A stretch of 64,000 nucleotides of DNA from Bacteroidales bacterium (GTDB taxonomy: Bacteria; Bacteroidota; Bacteroidia; Bacteroidales; UBA932), in contig DUNA01000063.1 in NCBI GenBank assembly GCA_012839605.1, forward strand, positions 1 to 64,000, read 5' to 3'. A program made the position numbers and the translations under genes. Positions 7,591 through 16,000 of this stretch are shown here, one piece after another. Positions within the stretch are counted from its first letter, which is position 1, and each line of letters opens with the position of its first letter. Under the pieces are notes generated by a model that was not told the origin of the DNA, did no database searches, and was given only the letters and a program-made list of their open reading frames with translations.

Positions 7591-9672
7591 TTATTTTAAA
7601 TACGTGTCTAAAAAATCAAAGAATACGCGATTCCAAAGCATGTTGTTTTGCGGTTTCAAAATCCAGTGGTTTTCATCCGGGAACAACAACATCTTAGCAG
7701 GTACTCCATTCAGCCTCGCGGCATTGAAAGCAGCCATGGCTTGGTCAACAGGTACTCGGTAATCCAGTTCGCCATGGGTAATCAGAATGGGTCTATCCCA
7801 GTGTTGCACGCGTTTGTGCGCAGAAAGGGCATAGTGGCGTTTGGCTACCGGATTGTTGTCCCAGGGAGCACCTCCGTTATCCCAGTGAGGGAAAAAGACT
7901 TCTTCCGTTGTCATGTACATGTGTTCCTGGTTGAAAATACCGGCATGGGCAATAAAAGCAGCAAACCGTTCTTTATGGTATCCGGCCAACTGGAAAATGG
8001 AATACCCTCCGTAACTGGCTCCAACGGCTCCAATGCGCGTACCATCTACAAAAGGTTCTCGTTTTATGTGGTCTACGGCACTTAGGTAGTCCTGCATGTT
8101 CTGTCCCGGATAATCACCGCTGATTTGCTCTGTCCATTCTTTGCCAAAGGCCGTGGTGCCTCTGCGGTTGGGCAGAAGAACAATGTACCCGTTGGCTGCA
8201 ATCAATTGATGGCACCAGCGGTACGACCAACTTTGAGAGAGGGTGCCTTGCGGACCTCCCGTACAGAATAAAACAACCGGATACTTTTCCTGGGGGTTGA
8301 AATGCGGCGGGTATACTACCCACATAAGCATTTTTTTATGGTCGGTAGTCGTTACCCAGCGTTCTTCTACGCGTCCCATGATTAGCGCATCCAGCAGATG
8401 TTTGTTTTCATGGGAAAGTTGCGTGTATTCGCCGGATACGGGATTGATGGAAACCAATTCCGAGGGCATAGACAAAGAAACGTATGTGCCAATGAGTTGT
8501 TGCCCTTCCTTTGCATTTCCTATTACTTGTATAGAGCCGCAATCGTACAATCCGTTTGTTACTTGATTGATTTTCTCTGTTGATAAATCCAGCACAAAGA
8601 CATGTTGAACACCTTCTGACAACGATGTAAAGTACAGACCTTTGCCGTCCGGCATCCAGGCAGCTTGGCTTACGTTGTAGCGGAAGCGGGCAGTCAAATC
8701 TTTGATGGAACCGTCTTTGAAGGAATAAAGCATCAAGCGGTTTTTATCGGCCTCGTAGCCATCGCGTTCCATGCTGCTCCATACCAAGAATTCTCCACAA
8801 GGGGAAAACAAGGGAGCCGTATCGTATCCCATCATGCCTTCGCTCAAGTTGACTTCTGCTCCTGTTTCCAAGTTTCTCAGATAAATATCTGTGTTGGTAG
8901 ACACGGCGTATTCGGCTCCGGTTAATTTGCGACAGGAGTATGCAACGGCTGTTCCATCCGGACTCCAACTTAATTCTCCCATTCCTCCAAAAGGCAATGT
9001 AGGTAACTCATAAGGCAATCCTTCCAACAAGTCTTCTTCCCCGCTTATGGATGTGCCGTCAAAGGAAGCTACAAAGGTGTGTGGAATTTCTTCCACAAAG
9101 CAATCCCAGTGGCGGTACATCAGATCGTCAATGATGCGCCCCGTAGCTTGATTTAAAGAAGGATCCAAGTCTGTGGGACGTGTTCCTGTAGGTACATAAG
9201 ATATGTACAGAATTTTGTCTTTGTTGGGGGACAGACTGAATCCGGCTATGCGACGCTCTGTTCCTTTCACTTGTTTTTTGCCCGTTCCATCTGTTCGCAT
9301 GAGCCACAATTTTCCTTGACTCAAGAACAGGATGCGGTCGTTATCCAGCCAGCGGGCGTTGGATTCGTTTTCCGGAGTAAAGGTAATTTGGCGGTTGTTG
9401 CTGCCGTCTGTATCCATAACAAAGAGTTCTCGGTTGCTCTTGTTTTGTTCTACAGAAATGTAGCTTACACCATAGACTATTTGTTTTCCGTCCGGTGATA
9501 CTTGCGGATCCGATACGCGTCCAAAACTGTTGAGGACCGATGCGCTCAACAGATCGTTTTCCGGAACAGCAGTGTTTTTTCCAATAAGAGGAGTTTGAGA
9601 TGCGCTCCCGTTGCATGCATTCAACGCTAAGGAGCCTGCAATAATCATAAATAAAAAGATTTTTCTGTTCAT
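7591..9672 (-). CDS. S9 family prolyl oligopeptidase-type lipoprotein
   Basis: 693 aa. A lipoprotein signal (lipobox LNAC, C20) is followed by a beta-propeller with repeated SPDG/SPCG-type blades (residues ~45-430) and an alpha/beta hydrolase domain. The catalytic triad is visible: S553 in GASYGGY, D637 in HGELDYRVP and H669 in DENHW. Such enzymes cleave peptides after proline or act as dipeptidyl/oligopeptidases, here tethered in the envelope, which fits the peptide-scavenging lifestyle common in Bacteroidales. Exact specificity cannot be read from sequence. It is divergent from the DUF6263 gene at 9741. Confidence 0.92.
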   Translation of the reverse strand: MNRKIFLFMIIAGSLALNACNGSASQTPLIGKNTAVPENDLLSASVLNSFGRVSDPQVSPDGKQIVYGVSYISVEQNKSNRELFVMDTDGSNNRQITFTPENESNARWLDNDRILFLSQGKLWLMRTDGTGKKQVKGTERRIAGFSLSPNKDKILYISYVPTGTRPTDLDPSLNQATGRIIDDLMYRHWDCFVEEIPHTFVASFDGTSISGEEDLLEGLPYELPTLPFGGMGELSWSPDGTAVAYSCRKLTGAEYAVSTNTDIYLRNLETGAEVNLSEGMMGYDTAPLFSPCGEFLVWSSMERDGYEADKNRLMLYSFKDGSIKDLTARFRYNVSQAAWMPDGKGLYFTSLSEGVQHVFVLDLSTEKINQVTNGLYDCGSIQVIGNAKEGQQLIGTYVSLSMPSELVSINPVSGEYTQLSHENKHLLDALIMGRVEERWVTTTDHKKMLMWVVYPPHFNPQEKYPVVLFCTGGPQGTLSQSWSYRWCHQLIAANGYIVLLPNRRGTTAFGKEWTEQISGDYPGQNMQDYLSAVDHIKREPFVDGTRIGAVGASYGGYSIFQLAGYHKERFAAFIAHAGIFNQEHMYMTTEEVFFPHWDNGGAPWDNNPVAKRHYALSAHKRVQHWDRPILITHGELDYRVPVDQAMAAFNAARLNGVPAKMLLFPDENHWILKPQNNMLWNRVFFDFLDTYLK

Positions 9673-9692
9673 AACATGGGCTTTTAGGTCTT

Positions 9693-9720
9693 CAAAATTA
9701 ACGAATAGTTTGTAAGTTTG
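9693..9720. promoter_or_regulatory. Divergent -7 boxes: S9 peptidase (minus) and DUF6263 gene (plus)
   Basis: Minus strand TAATTTTG at 9700-9693 points to the peptidase gene (start 9672). Plus strand TAAGTTTG at 9713-9720 points to the gene starting at 9741. Both fit TAnnTTTG; neither has a clear -33 TTTG. Confidence 0.45.
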
Positions 9721-9740
9721 GGAAAACTTTAAAGAAATAC

Positions 9741-10646
9741 ATGATGAAACGTTTATTGAGCGGTTTATTTATTTGTGCGGCACTTACGCTGCAAGCCCAA
9801 CATATAACATTGGTATTCAATCCTGCAGAAGGGGTTGAATATCCGGTATCTTTACAAATTAATCAAAAAACAACGTTGCGGGTTCCTATGATGGGAGATA
9901 TGACTACAGAGACAGACCAAGTGTTTAAAGCAGTTCTTACGCTTGATAAAGAGACGGAGCAAGGATATTTGATGGATGTACGTTTGACACACGTTTTTTT
10001 ACGCACAGCAGCGCAAGGTCAATCGCAAGAGTACAATTCTGAAGGAGAAGATGTGAAGAGCCAAGCCATTAAGTCTGTAATGGCACAACCGTTTGAAGTA
10101 GTGGTATCTTCTTTGGGAGAAGTGGTAGAGGTAATGCCTTTAAGCGAAGACTCTTTTCATGAAGCAGATAGCATTCTGGCAACGCAATACGCACGTAGAA
10201 AACGGAACGCAGCGTTGGATGAAATAAAAGCCCTTTTCAAAGAGCAGACTATTAAAAGCGTAGTTCAGGCGGGGCTCACCAAATTTCCTGACAGAGCATT
10301 GGCTGTGCCTTCTGTATGGACAGACGATGATAAAAATGAAGAGATGGGTGTTTTGGCTACTACGCAACAACGTCTTACGGCAATAGAAGGGAACAAAGCG
10401 TATTTGACTACTCAAGCAGTCGTTATGCCCGATCCAAACGCCAAAAAGTCCGATGCTCCGCAACGTATGGAAAACATTTCAGGCAGCGGACAGGCTACTG
10501 CAACAGTAAATACAGATAGCGGATGGGTGGTAGAGAGTGAAGGAACTCAGAGCTTGAAGGGAGATTTGGTAATAGAGCAGGGCGGGATGGTTCAAACCGT
10601 AGATCTGTCTATGGAGATAAAGACTACAGTGAGTGCGGTGCAGTAA
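9741..10646 (+). CDS. Secreted DUF6263-like protein
   Basis: 301 aa. It has a signal peptide (cleavage near LQAQ, residues 18-21) and a mature region of beta-rich character opening with ITLVFNPAEGVEYPV. The pattern, with a threonine-rich second strand region, a central helical stretch (ALDEIKALFKEQ) and a C-terminal MEIKTTV ending, resembles the DUF6263 family of Bacteroidota envelope proteins. No catalytic motif or cysteine is visible, so no function is assigned. It converges on the DUF4402 gene at 10652 with only 5 bp between the stop codons. Confidence 0.7.
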   Translation: MMKRLLSGLFICAALTLQAQHITLVFNPAEGVEYPVSLQINQKTTLRVPMMGDMTTETDQVFKAVLTLDKETEQGYLMDVRLTHVFLRTAAQGQSQEYNSEGEDVKSQAIKSVMAQPFEVVVSSLGEVVEVMPLSEDSFHEADSILATQYARRKRNAALDEIKALFKEQTIKSVVQAGLTKFPDRALAVPSVWTDDDKNEEMGVLATTQQRLTAIEGNKAYLTTQAVVMPDPNAKKSDAPQRMENISGSGQATATVNTDSGWVVESEGTQSLKGDLVIEQGGMVQTVDLSMEIKTTVSAVQ

Positions 10647-10651
10647 TAGAC

Positions 10652-11209
10652 TTATTGGAGTATAACGACTACTTTTAGGTCTGTGGTGTTGGAATAAACA
10701 CCGTTGGGTTGATTGGCATTGATGTTTAATGTGCCACCCACAAAAAGAGTTGCCTTTCCCTGGTTATTCGTTTGACCGTAACCTATATGTTCCCCCAGGC
10801 CCGCTTGTCCGGATTGGGGGGTTCTGTAAACCGTCATGTCGCTAACAGTCATGGTGTTGCCCTGGGCGTTTCTGAGGACAACATTTGTTGGGAGTGTGTA
10901 AGCATAATCTTTTCTTCCTCTGGAACCATCTAAATCAAATGTAGCAATGCTGGTATTTCCGGATAGTATAAAATTGCCCGACAAGATGGTGACCGTTCCG
11001 TATTGTGGATTAATGGCAATGGCACCGCCCGATCCCGATATGGGTTTGATGTCGCCAAAATGAAGATCAGATGTTTTGGTAACAAGAAATCCATCTCCTA
11101 TTCCAAGTATAATAGAAGCATGGCCTGTTTCTGTAACATTTTGTGCAACAGTTACATGAGAAAAACCCATTAGAAAGGCGATAGCAAAAAGTAATTTTAA
11201 AGTCTTCAT
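10652..11209 (-). CDS. Secreted DUF4402 family protein
   Basis: 185 aa from the ATG at 11209 (MKTLKLLFA); the longer frame would need a TTG codon. Signal peptide ends at TVAQ. It shares landmark blocks with the other copies: TKTSDLHFGDI (compare SKVTDLHFGDM at 201-710), TFDLDGS and GGTLNINAN. The -7 octamer TACTTTTG at 11235-11242 is identical to that of the copy at 201-710, so the two may be expressed together although 10 kb apart. Function unknown. Confidence 0.8.
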   Translation of the reverse strand: MKTLKLLFAIAFLMGFSHVTVAQNVTETGHASIILGIGDGFLVTKTSDLHFGDIKPISGSGGAIAINPQYGTVTILSGNFILSGNTSIATFDLDGSRGRKDYAYTLPTNVVLRNAQGNTMTVSDMTVYRTPQSGQAGLGEHIGYGQTNNQGKATLFVGGTLNINANQPNGVYSNTTDLKVVVILQ

Positions 11210-11234
11210 TGTGAGCAATTTTTCCCAATTAATA

Positions 11235-11242
11235 CAAAAGTA
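11235..11242 (-). promoter_or_regulatory. -7 box (TACTTTTG) of the DUF4402 gene at 10652
   Basis: Minus strand TACTTTTG, 25 bp before the ATG at 11209. No -33 element at standard spacing. Confidence 0.5.
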
Positions 11243-11460
11243 AATATTTTAAAACAAAAACCAAGCCGCTTTCAACAGACACCCTTTTTTGTTCAGCAGA
11301 AAGGGGGTTACCAGAACAGTCTTAGATGGTTATAGGTATTTAGGGGTGGTGTGGGCAAGCAGGTTATTTCGTAATATGGAATAATTTTTTTTACTTTGCT
11401 GTTTGCATAGTTTTATAAATTTTGCATTTAAAACTACATTTATTAACTAATCACTTAATT

Positions 11461-11706
11461 ATGGCAGTTAACATTGAAGAAAAAGTGAAGCAAATTATTG
11501 TGGACAAATTGGGTGCAGACGAAAGTGAAGTAACCACCACAGCTAACTTTACAAACGATTTAGGTGCGGATTCTTTAGATACCGTAGAATTGATTATGGA
11601 ATTTGAAGAAGCTTTCGGCATCAACATCCCGGACGAAGCCGCTGAGAAAATTTCTACAGTAGGCGACGCCATCAAGTACATTGAAGATAACGTTAAAGCC
11701 GAATAA
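11461..11706 (+). CDS. acpP: Acyl carrier protein
   Basis: 81 aa, acidic, four-helix carrier. The phosphopantetheine attachment serine is S38 in GADSLDT. The ATG at 11461 (MAVNIEEKV) is chosen over upstream codons because the family starts there. It carries growing acyl chains as thioesters in cytosolic type II fatty acid synthesis and also feeds lipid A synthesis. It heads the acpP-fabF-rnc operon, with 15 bp to fabF. A possible promoter (TTTG at 11395-11398 and a relaxed TAAATTTTG near 11416) lies upstream. Confidence 0.96.
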   Translation: MAVNIEEKVKQIIVDKLGADESEVTTTANFTNDLGADSLDTVELIMEFEEAFGINIPDEAAEKISTVGDAIKYIEDNVKAE

Positions 11707-11721
11707 TTAACCAAAACCATT

Positions 11722-12975
11722 ATGAAACTGAAACGGGTAGTCATTACCGGAATAGGTACCATAAACCCTTTGGGACATAACGTACCGGAGTATTTTGACA
11801 ACCTGATAGCCGGTATGTCCGGTGCCGGTTGGATTACCCGTTTTGATTCTCAGAAATTTAAAACACGTTTTGCTTGCGAAATCAAGGATTACGATCCGGA
11901 GAAATTTGGAATAGATAAGAAAGTAGCTCGCAGGAACGACTTGTTTACTCAATATGCTTTCATAGCGGCAGACGAAGCCATTCGTGATAGCGGTTTGGAT
12001 TTGGATGGTATTGATAAAGACAGAGTGGGGGTTATTGTAGGGTCGGGTATAGGCGGTATTGAAACTTTGCTGGAAGAGGTGAGGCAATTCTACGCCGGAG
12101 ACATGGAGCCCAGATTCAGTCCCTTTTTAATACCTATGATGATTCCGGACATTGCGTCCGGTATGTTGTCTATGAAATACGGGTTTCAAGGACCCAATTA
12201 CGCAACCGTATCTGCCTGTTCCACTTCCAACCACGCCATGAGCGATGCGTTTACGCTTATCCGGTTGGGAAAAGCAGAGGTTATACTTACGGGAGGATCG
12301 GAAGCTCCCATCAACGTAGCCAGTGTAGGCGGTTTTAATGCGGCCCGGGCCATCTCTACAAACAACCAGGAGTACATGACAGCATCGCGTCCGTTTGATA
12401 AGACAAGGGATGGTTTTGTCATGGGCGAGGGAGCCGGAGTTCTGGTATTTGAAGAGTATGAGCACGCCAAGCGCCGCGGCGCCAAAATATATGCCGAGGT
12501 AGGCGGCTGCGGCATGACAGCCGACGCCTATCACATTACGGCACCGCATCCCGATGGAAAGGGTGCACGTAGGGTTATGGAATTGGCCATAGAAGAAGCC
12601 GGCATGAAACCTACCGATGTAGATTACATCAATTTGCACGGCACTTCCACACCCCTGGGGGATATTGTGGAAGCGAAGGCCATCAATACTCTGTTTGGAG
12701 ACCATGCTTACAAGATGAATTTGAGCTCTACAAAATCCATGGCAGGACATGCTCTGGGTGCTACGGGAGCTTTAGAAATCTTGGCTTGTATTTGCGCTAT
12801 GGAGCGCGATATGGTGCCGCCAACCATCAACTTCAAGGAAGAAGATCCCGCTATTGATTACAAACTGAATTTCACGTTCAACGAAGCTCAGGAGAGAAAA
12901 GTACAAGTGGCTATTTCCAATACTTTTGGATTTGGGGGCCACAACGCCAGCTTGTTGATAAAAAAAGCGGAATAA
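11722..12975 (+). CDS. fabF: 3-oxoacyl-ACP synthase II
   Basis: 417 aa thiolase-fold condensing enzyme that elongates acyl-ACP with malonyl-ACP. The Cys-His-His triad is intact: C166 in VSACSTS, H306 in LHGTSTPLGD and H343 in SMAGHALGATG. Full length for KAS II. It follows acpP directly and shares one base with the rnc start codon (TAATG), implying translational coupling. The acpP-fabF-rnc order is seen in many bacteria. Confidence 0.97.
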   Translation: MKLKRVVITGIGTINPLGHNVPEYFDNLIAGMSGAGWITRFDSQKFKTRFACEIKDYDPEKFGIDKKVARRNDLFTQYAFIAADEAIRDSGLDLDGIDKDRVGVIVGSGIGGIETLLEEVRQFYAGDMEPRFSPFLIPMMIPDIASGMLSMKYGFQGPNYATVSACSTSNHAMSDAFTLIRLGKAEVILTGGSEAPINVASVGGFNAARAISTNNQEYMTASRPFDKTRDGFVMGEGAGVLVFEEYEHAKRRGAKIYAEVGGCGMTADAYHITAPHPDGKGARRVMELAIEEAGMKPTDVDYINLHGTSTPLGDIVEAKAINTLFGDHAYKMNLSSTKSMAGHALGATGALEILACICAMERDMVPPTINFKEEDPAIDYKLNFTFNEAQERKVQVAISNTFGFGGHNASLLIKKAE

Positions 12976-13718
12976 TGACGTCCTTCCGGCCTACGGATAA
13001 AGATTCCCAAGACCACATCTTAAGAAAAGCCATCCGCAAGTCCTTTCGTTTCAGACCAAGGAATTTGAGGTATTACAAAATTGCTTTAACCCATCGTTCC
13101 ACCGTTTCAAACAACATGGAATCGAACGAACGGTTGGAGTTTTTGGGAGATGCCGTATTGGGAGTTGTAGTTGGAGAGGCTGTTTACAGAAGGTACCCTC
13201 ATGCTGATGAAGGGTATTTGACTCGTATGCGCTCCAAATTGGTCAGTCGCGACTCTTTGAACAAAATTGCCGTTGGGGCAGGCATGCACCATTGGCTTTA
13301 CGTAAAAGGAAAAGACGTGAACTCCAGAAATTTGGCCGGCAATATGTACGAGGCATTGGCGGGAGCCATTTTTCTAGATGTGGGATTTGAAAAATCCAAG
13401 AAAATCTTACTCAACCATTTGCTTTCTGCTGTAGACTGGCAAGAATTGGAATACACGGAAACAGATTTTAAGTCTCGTTTGGTAGAACGGTACCAGAAGA
13501 AAGGGAAGGCACTTACTTTTCGTGTGCGGATGCTTCCGCAGAAACCGGGAGAATGTGTGACATTTCAAGCCCAAGCTGTTACAGAAGGGAGTGTGTTGGG
13601 AACGGGTACGGGCTATTCAAAAAAAGACGCCGAACAGGAAGCATCCAAACAAGCTTGGATGAATGAATGCAACAGAGGGGTGGTGACCTCGGAGGGATTC
13701 GAACCCTCGACCCAATGA
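12975..13718 (+). CDS. rnc: Ribonuclease III
   Basis: 247 aa endoribonuclease for double-stranded RNA (rRNA processing, mRNA decay). The signature NERLEFLGDAVLG (residues 50-62) holds the catalytic acidic residues, the second metal-site region is near NMYEALAGAIFLDVGF, and a double-stranded RNA-binding domain spans residues ~160-235 (DFKSRLVERYQ to KDAEQEASKQAW). The last dozen residues (GVVTSEGFEPSTQ) are the antisense translation of the tRNA-Lys gene at 13681-13756, so the stop codon lies inside that gene. They are therefore not a conserved part of the enzyme. Confidence 0.95.
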   Translation: MTSFRPTDKDSQDHILRKAIRKSFRFRPRNLRYYKIALTHRSTVSNNMESNERLEFLGDAVLGVVVGEAVYRRYPHADEGYLTRMRSKLVSRDSLNKIAVGAGMHHWLYVKGKDVNSRNLAGNMYEALAGAIFLDVGFEKSKKILLNHLLSAVDWQELEYTETDFKSRLVERYQKKGKALTFRVRMLPQKPGECVTFQAQAVTEGSVLGTGTGYSKKDAEQEASKQAWMNECNRGVVTSEGFEPSTQ

Positions 13719-13756
13719 TTAAGAGTCATTTGCTCTACCTGCTGAGCTACGAAGTC
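13681..13756 (-). tRNA. tRNA-Lys (anticodon CTT)
   Basis: The minus strand folds as a cloverleaf: acceptor GACTTCG with CGAGGTC, D-arm GCTCAGCAGGTAGAGC, anticodon stem AATGA/TCATT with loop CTCTTAA, T-arm with GGTTCGAATCC, discriminator A and an encoded CCA (13683-13681). 76 nt. Its 5' end is 6 bp after the DUF4270 stop codon on the same strand, and its 3' half overlaps the end of rnc on the other strand. Confidence 0.97.
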
Positions 13757-13762
13757 TTTTTT

Positions 13763-15100
13763 TTATAGTTGTAAGACGGCGTATGTGATTCGAACATACG
13801 GCGGTCTGTCTGAAAGATTTCCGTTAAAGAGTGTGTTGCGGTACGTAAAATTGTCTACTTCGTATACTTCTCCTTGGTTGGTGCTATAGGAGTATGTGGG
13901 AAGAATCCACAAGTTGTCCTTTTCTGCGAACTCTTGTTTCTTTAACAATTCTTGAATGTAAGAGGTAATCTCGTACGTATACTCCCAGTGGGTTCTGTTC
14001 ATGGTACCGCCATGGTTTTCCTGATTCACTTCCCGCAGGGGTCTGTGGTATACAAGGGTGTCTTTATCTACCCACGTACAAGGAAACAGTTTTTCCGGAG
14101 CGTTGTCAACGGCCGTGTAATCTCCGTCTTGGGGAATGGGAACGGGCATGACAAGTTGCGCTCTGGACACCAGCAGTTGGCTGGTTTGTATAGGTGGAAC
14201 TTGCTGGTCACCCCAGCTTTTTATTTGTTTTGCCAAAGCGGCAGCGTCCAGGCACGGCTTCACACCTGCCAATCCTTCGTAGTACAGGGCAGAGGCCGGC
14301 TCTTTTGTAGCCAGGTGGGATGATTCGTGTGATGATATATTATAATAGGTGTTGTAGATATTGAAGAAATAGGTAATCAAGCTGTCGCCACCTTCTGACT
14401 TGTAGTTGAGGTACAAGTTTGCCTCTTCCATATCCAAGTAGTTGATTCTGCCACCCGGTTCTGTGCCTTTATACGGTTCTGTTGTAAAGTAAAGGCCTTT
14501 AAACCGTTTTGCAAATTCGTCCGGGTTGACTCTTTCTGCAGAATCTGCTTGTAACAATTCGTAAGCAAAGGATTTTTTGAATTCCAAGTACAACGTGTCG
14601 CCACCCAGATAGATATAGCCCGGTTTGTTCACAGGGATGGGATCAATGAAGTCTTCCGAGAAGGAATTGTGGTATACGCTCAAATGGTCTAAATCCTTTA
14701 TCAATTTATAGACGTAGACGTTTTGCGGAGTGTATCTGTCTTGTTCTTGGAAAATAGTACGACCGCTCAATGGAATGTGAACGAACATGTTTTCCACAAC
14801 AGGATCTTTTCCGTATTCTGTCTGGTAAGCGTAGGGAGCTATTTGAATAACGGAACTGCTTGAGGTTTTTCCAAAAAGCGGAGTGTTCAGCGATCCAAAT
14901 TCTATGTACGGAGGGGAAGACATATTCAGGCTGTCTGCTGTGGCCGTATACATGGGCGCTTCAAAGTCTGCTGTATAAATGTGGATGATTTGATTGGCGG
15001 GCACCAAGTCCGATCCCATACGGTTGTCTACCGTGATGCAGGAGCTGGTATGTACTAAGAAAAAAGCAGCCAAAAATAGGCTGCGGGGTCTTAACTTCAT
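13763..15100 (-). CDS. DUF4270 domain lipoprotein
   Basis: 445 aa. A lipoprotein signal (MKLRPRSLFLAAFF to TSSC, C21) is followed by a beta-rich domain characteristic of DUF4270, a Bacteroidota outer-membrane-associated family of unknown role. Features include IEFGSLNTPLFGKTSSSS near residue 70 and a C-terminal strand PPYVRITYAVLQL. It starts inside the end of the glgA-like gene (ATGA overlap at 15097-15100), an arrangement common in the phylum, so the two are translationally coupled. The tRNA-Lys gene follows directly and may ride on this transcript. Confidence 0.85.
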   Translation of the reverse strand: MKLRPRSLFLAAFFLVHTSSCITVDNRMGSDLVPANQIIHIYTADFEAPMYTATADSLNMSSPPYIEFGSLNTPLFGKTSSSSVIQIAPYAYQTEYGKDPVVENMFVHIPLSGRTIFQEQDRYTPQNVYVYKLIKDLDHLSVYHNSFSEDFIDPIPVNKPGYIYLGGDTLYLEFKKSFAYELLQADSAERVNPDEFAKRFKGLYFTTEPYKGTEPGGRINYLDMEEANLYLNYKSEGGDSLITYFFNIYNTYYNISSHESSHLATKEPASALYYEGLAGVKPCLDAAALAKQIKSWGDQQVPPIQTSQLLVSRAQLVMPVPIPQDGDYTAVDNAPEKLFPCTWVDKDTLVYHRPLREVNQENHGGTMNRTHWEYTYEITSYIQELLKKQEFAEKDNLWILPTYSYSTNQGEVYEVDNFTYRNTLFNGNLSDRPPYVRITYAVLQL

Positions 15101-15924
15101 TTGATACCTGATATTTGGTCGTAAAAGTTATTGTAATCTGAAAGGTATGTGCTGTCCGGTACTTGCGGGTCCACATAGGGCAAGATTGGGACTTTCCTTT
15201 CTTTGACGTATGTTTCCAGTTTTGAATCTATTTGTGGTGCGGCCATGACGATTCCGTCTGCATATTGAACAGCCGTTTTGGCTAGGTGCAATGCCGTAGG
15301 ATCTTCCAACCATTCCATATCTTTTGTTTTCAATCCCGGTGCCATGGCTTTGTCGCGCATAGATTTATTAAAAGTTTCCGTAGTAAGGTCGTTGTATAGC
15401 GACACCACTACTCGTGTTTTTGCAAAGAGTGGGTCGTCGCGGTATGCCTTTTTCAAATACATAGGAAGCAGGTGGCTGAGCCAGCCGTGGCAATGTACTA
15501 TAGTAGGCATCCAACGCAGCTTCTTTACTGTCTCCAGTACACCACGAGCAAAAAATATGCCTCGTTCGTCGTTGTCTTCAAAAAATTGGTCGTCTTCGTT
15601 GCGGTAAAGCAATTTCCTTTGGAAGTAATCTTCGTTGTCAATAAAATAGACTTGCATACGGGCAGCCGTGATAGAGGCTACCTTAATAATTAAGGGACGG
15701 TCTATTTCGTTTATGATAAGATTCATTCCGGAAAGCCGGATGACTTCATGAAGCTGATTGCGACGTTCGTTGATGCAACCGTATTTGGGCATGAACAAAC
15801 GTATTTCCCCACCCGCCTCTTGAATTGCCTGCGGCAGATGACGGCCAATGTGTGACATATCCGTCTGTGGCAGGAACGGGAAGATTTCTGAACTCACATA
15901 AAGGATTTTTTTTCTTTTGGCCAT
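15097..15924 (-). CDS. Glycogen/starch synthase N-terminal-domain protein (GT5-like)
   Basis: 275 aa. The sequence opens with KILYVSSEIFPFLPQTDMSH, the GT5 pattern of glycogen synthases, followed by the HCHGWLSHLLP and ADGIVMAAPQ regions. The protein ends where a normal GlgA (about 480 aa) would begin its second Rossmann domain, so it is the catalytic N-terminal half only. Whether it makes glycogen is doubtful: the KXGG-type substrate loop is replaced by PQTDMSH. Short GlgA-like proteins paired with DUF4270 are, as I recall, common in Bacteroidales. Promoter at 15951-15958. Confidence 0.75.
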   Translation of the reverse strand: MAKRKKILYVSSEIFPFLPQTDMSHIGRHLPQAIQEAGGEIRLFMPKYGCINERRNQLHEVIRLSGMNLIINEIDRPLIIKVASITAARMQVYFIDNEDYFQRKLLYRNEDDQFFEDNDERGIFFARGVLETVKKLRWMPTIVHCHGWLSHLLPMYLKKAYRDDPLFAKTRVVVSLYNDLTTETFNKSMRDKAMAPGLKTKDMEWLEDPTALHLAKTAVQYADGIVMAAPQIDSKLETYVKERKVPILPYVDPQVPDSTYLSDYNNFYDQISGIK

Positions 15925-15950
15925 AATCTTTTTTCTCTTGTTTAATCATA

Positions 15951-15988
15951 CAAAGATAACTAAAATCTTAGACTTTTCCTTATCTTTG
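15951..15988. promoter_or_regulatory. Back-to-back -7 boxes for the glgA-like gene and ftsX
   Basis: Minus strand TATCTTTG at 15958-15951 faces the glgA-like gene (start 15924). Plus strand TATCTTTG at 15981-15988 faces ftsX (ATG 16001, 12 bp on). The octamers are identical and divergent, 22 bp apart. Confidence 0.55.
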
Positions 15989-16000
15989 AAATTCGCAACC

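Noticed and set aside
12127-12750. Minus-strand frame of 207 codons inside fabF
   Set aside because: fabF is full length with its catalytic triad in this stretch; the antisense frame has no features of a protein.
13680-13718. EGFEPST peptide at the end of RNase III
   Set aside because: This string recurs in databases as a mistranslated tRNA complement. I treat it as an overlap with tRNA-Lys, not as a conserved domain.
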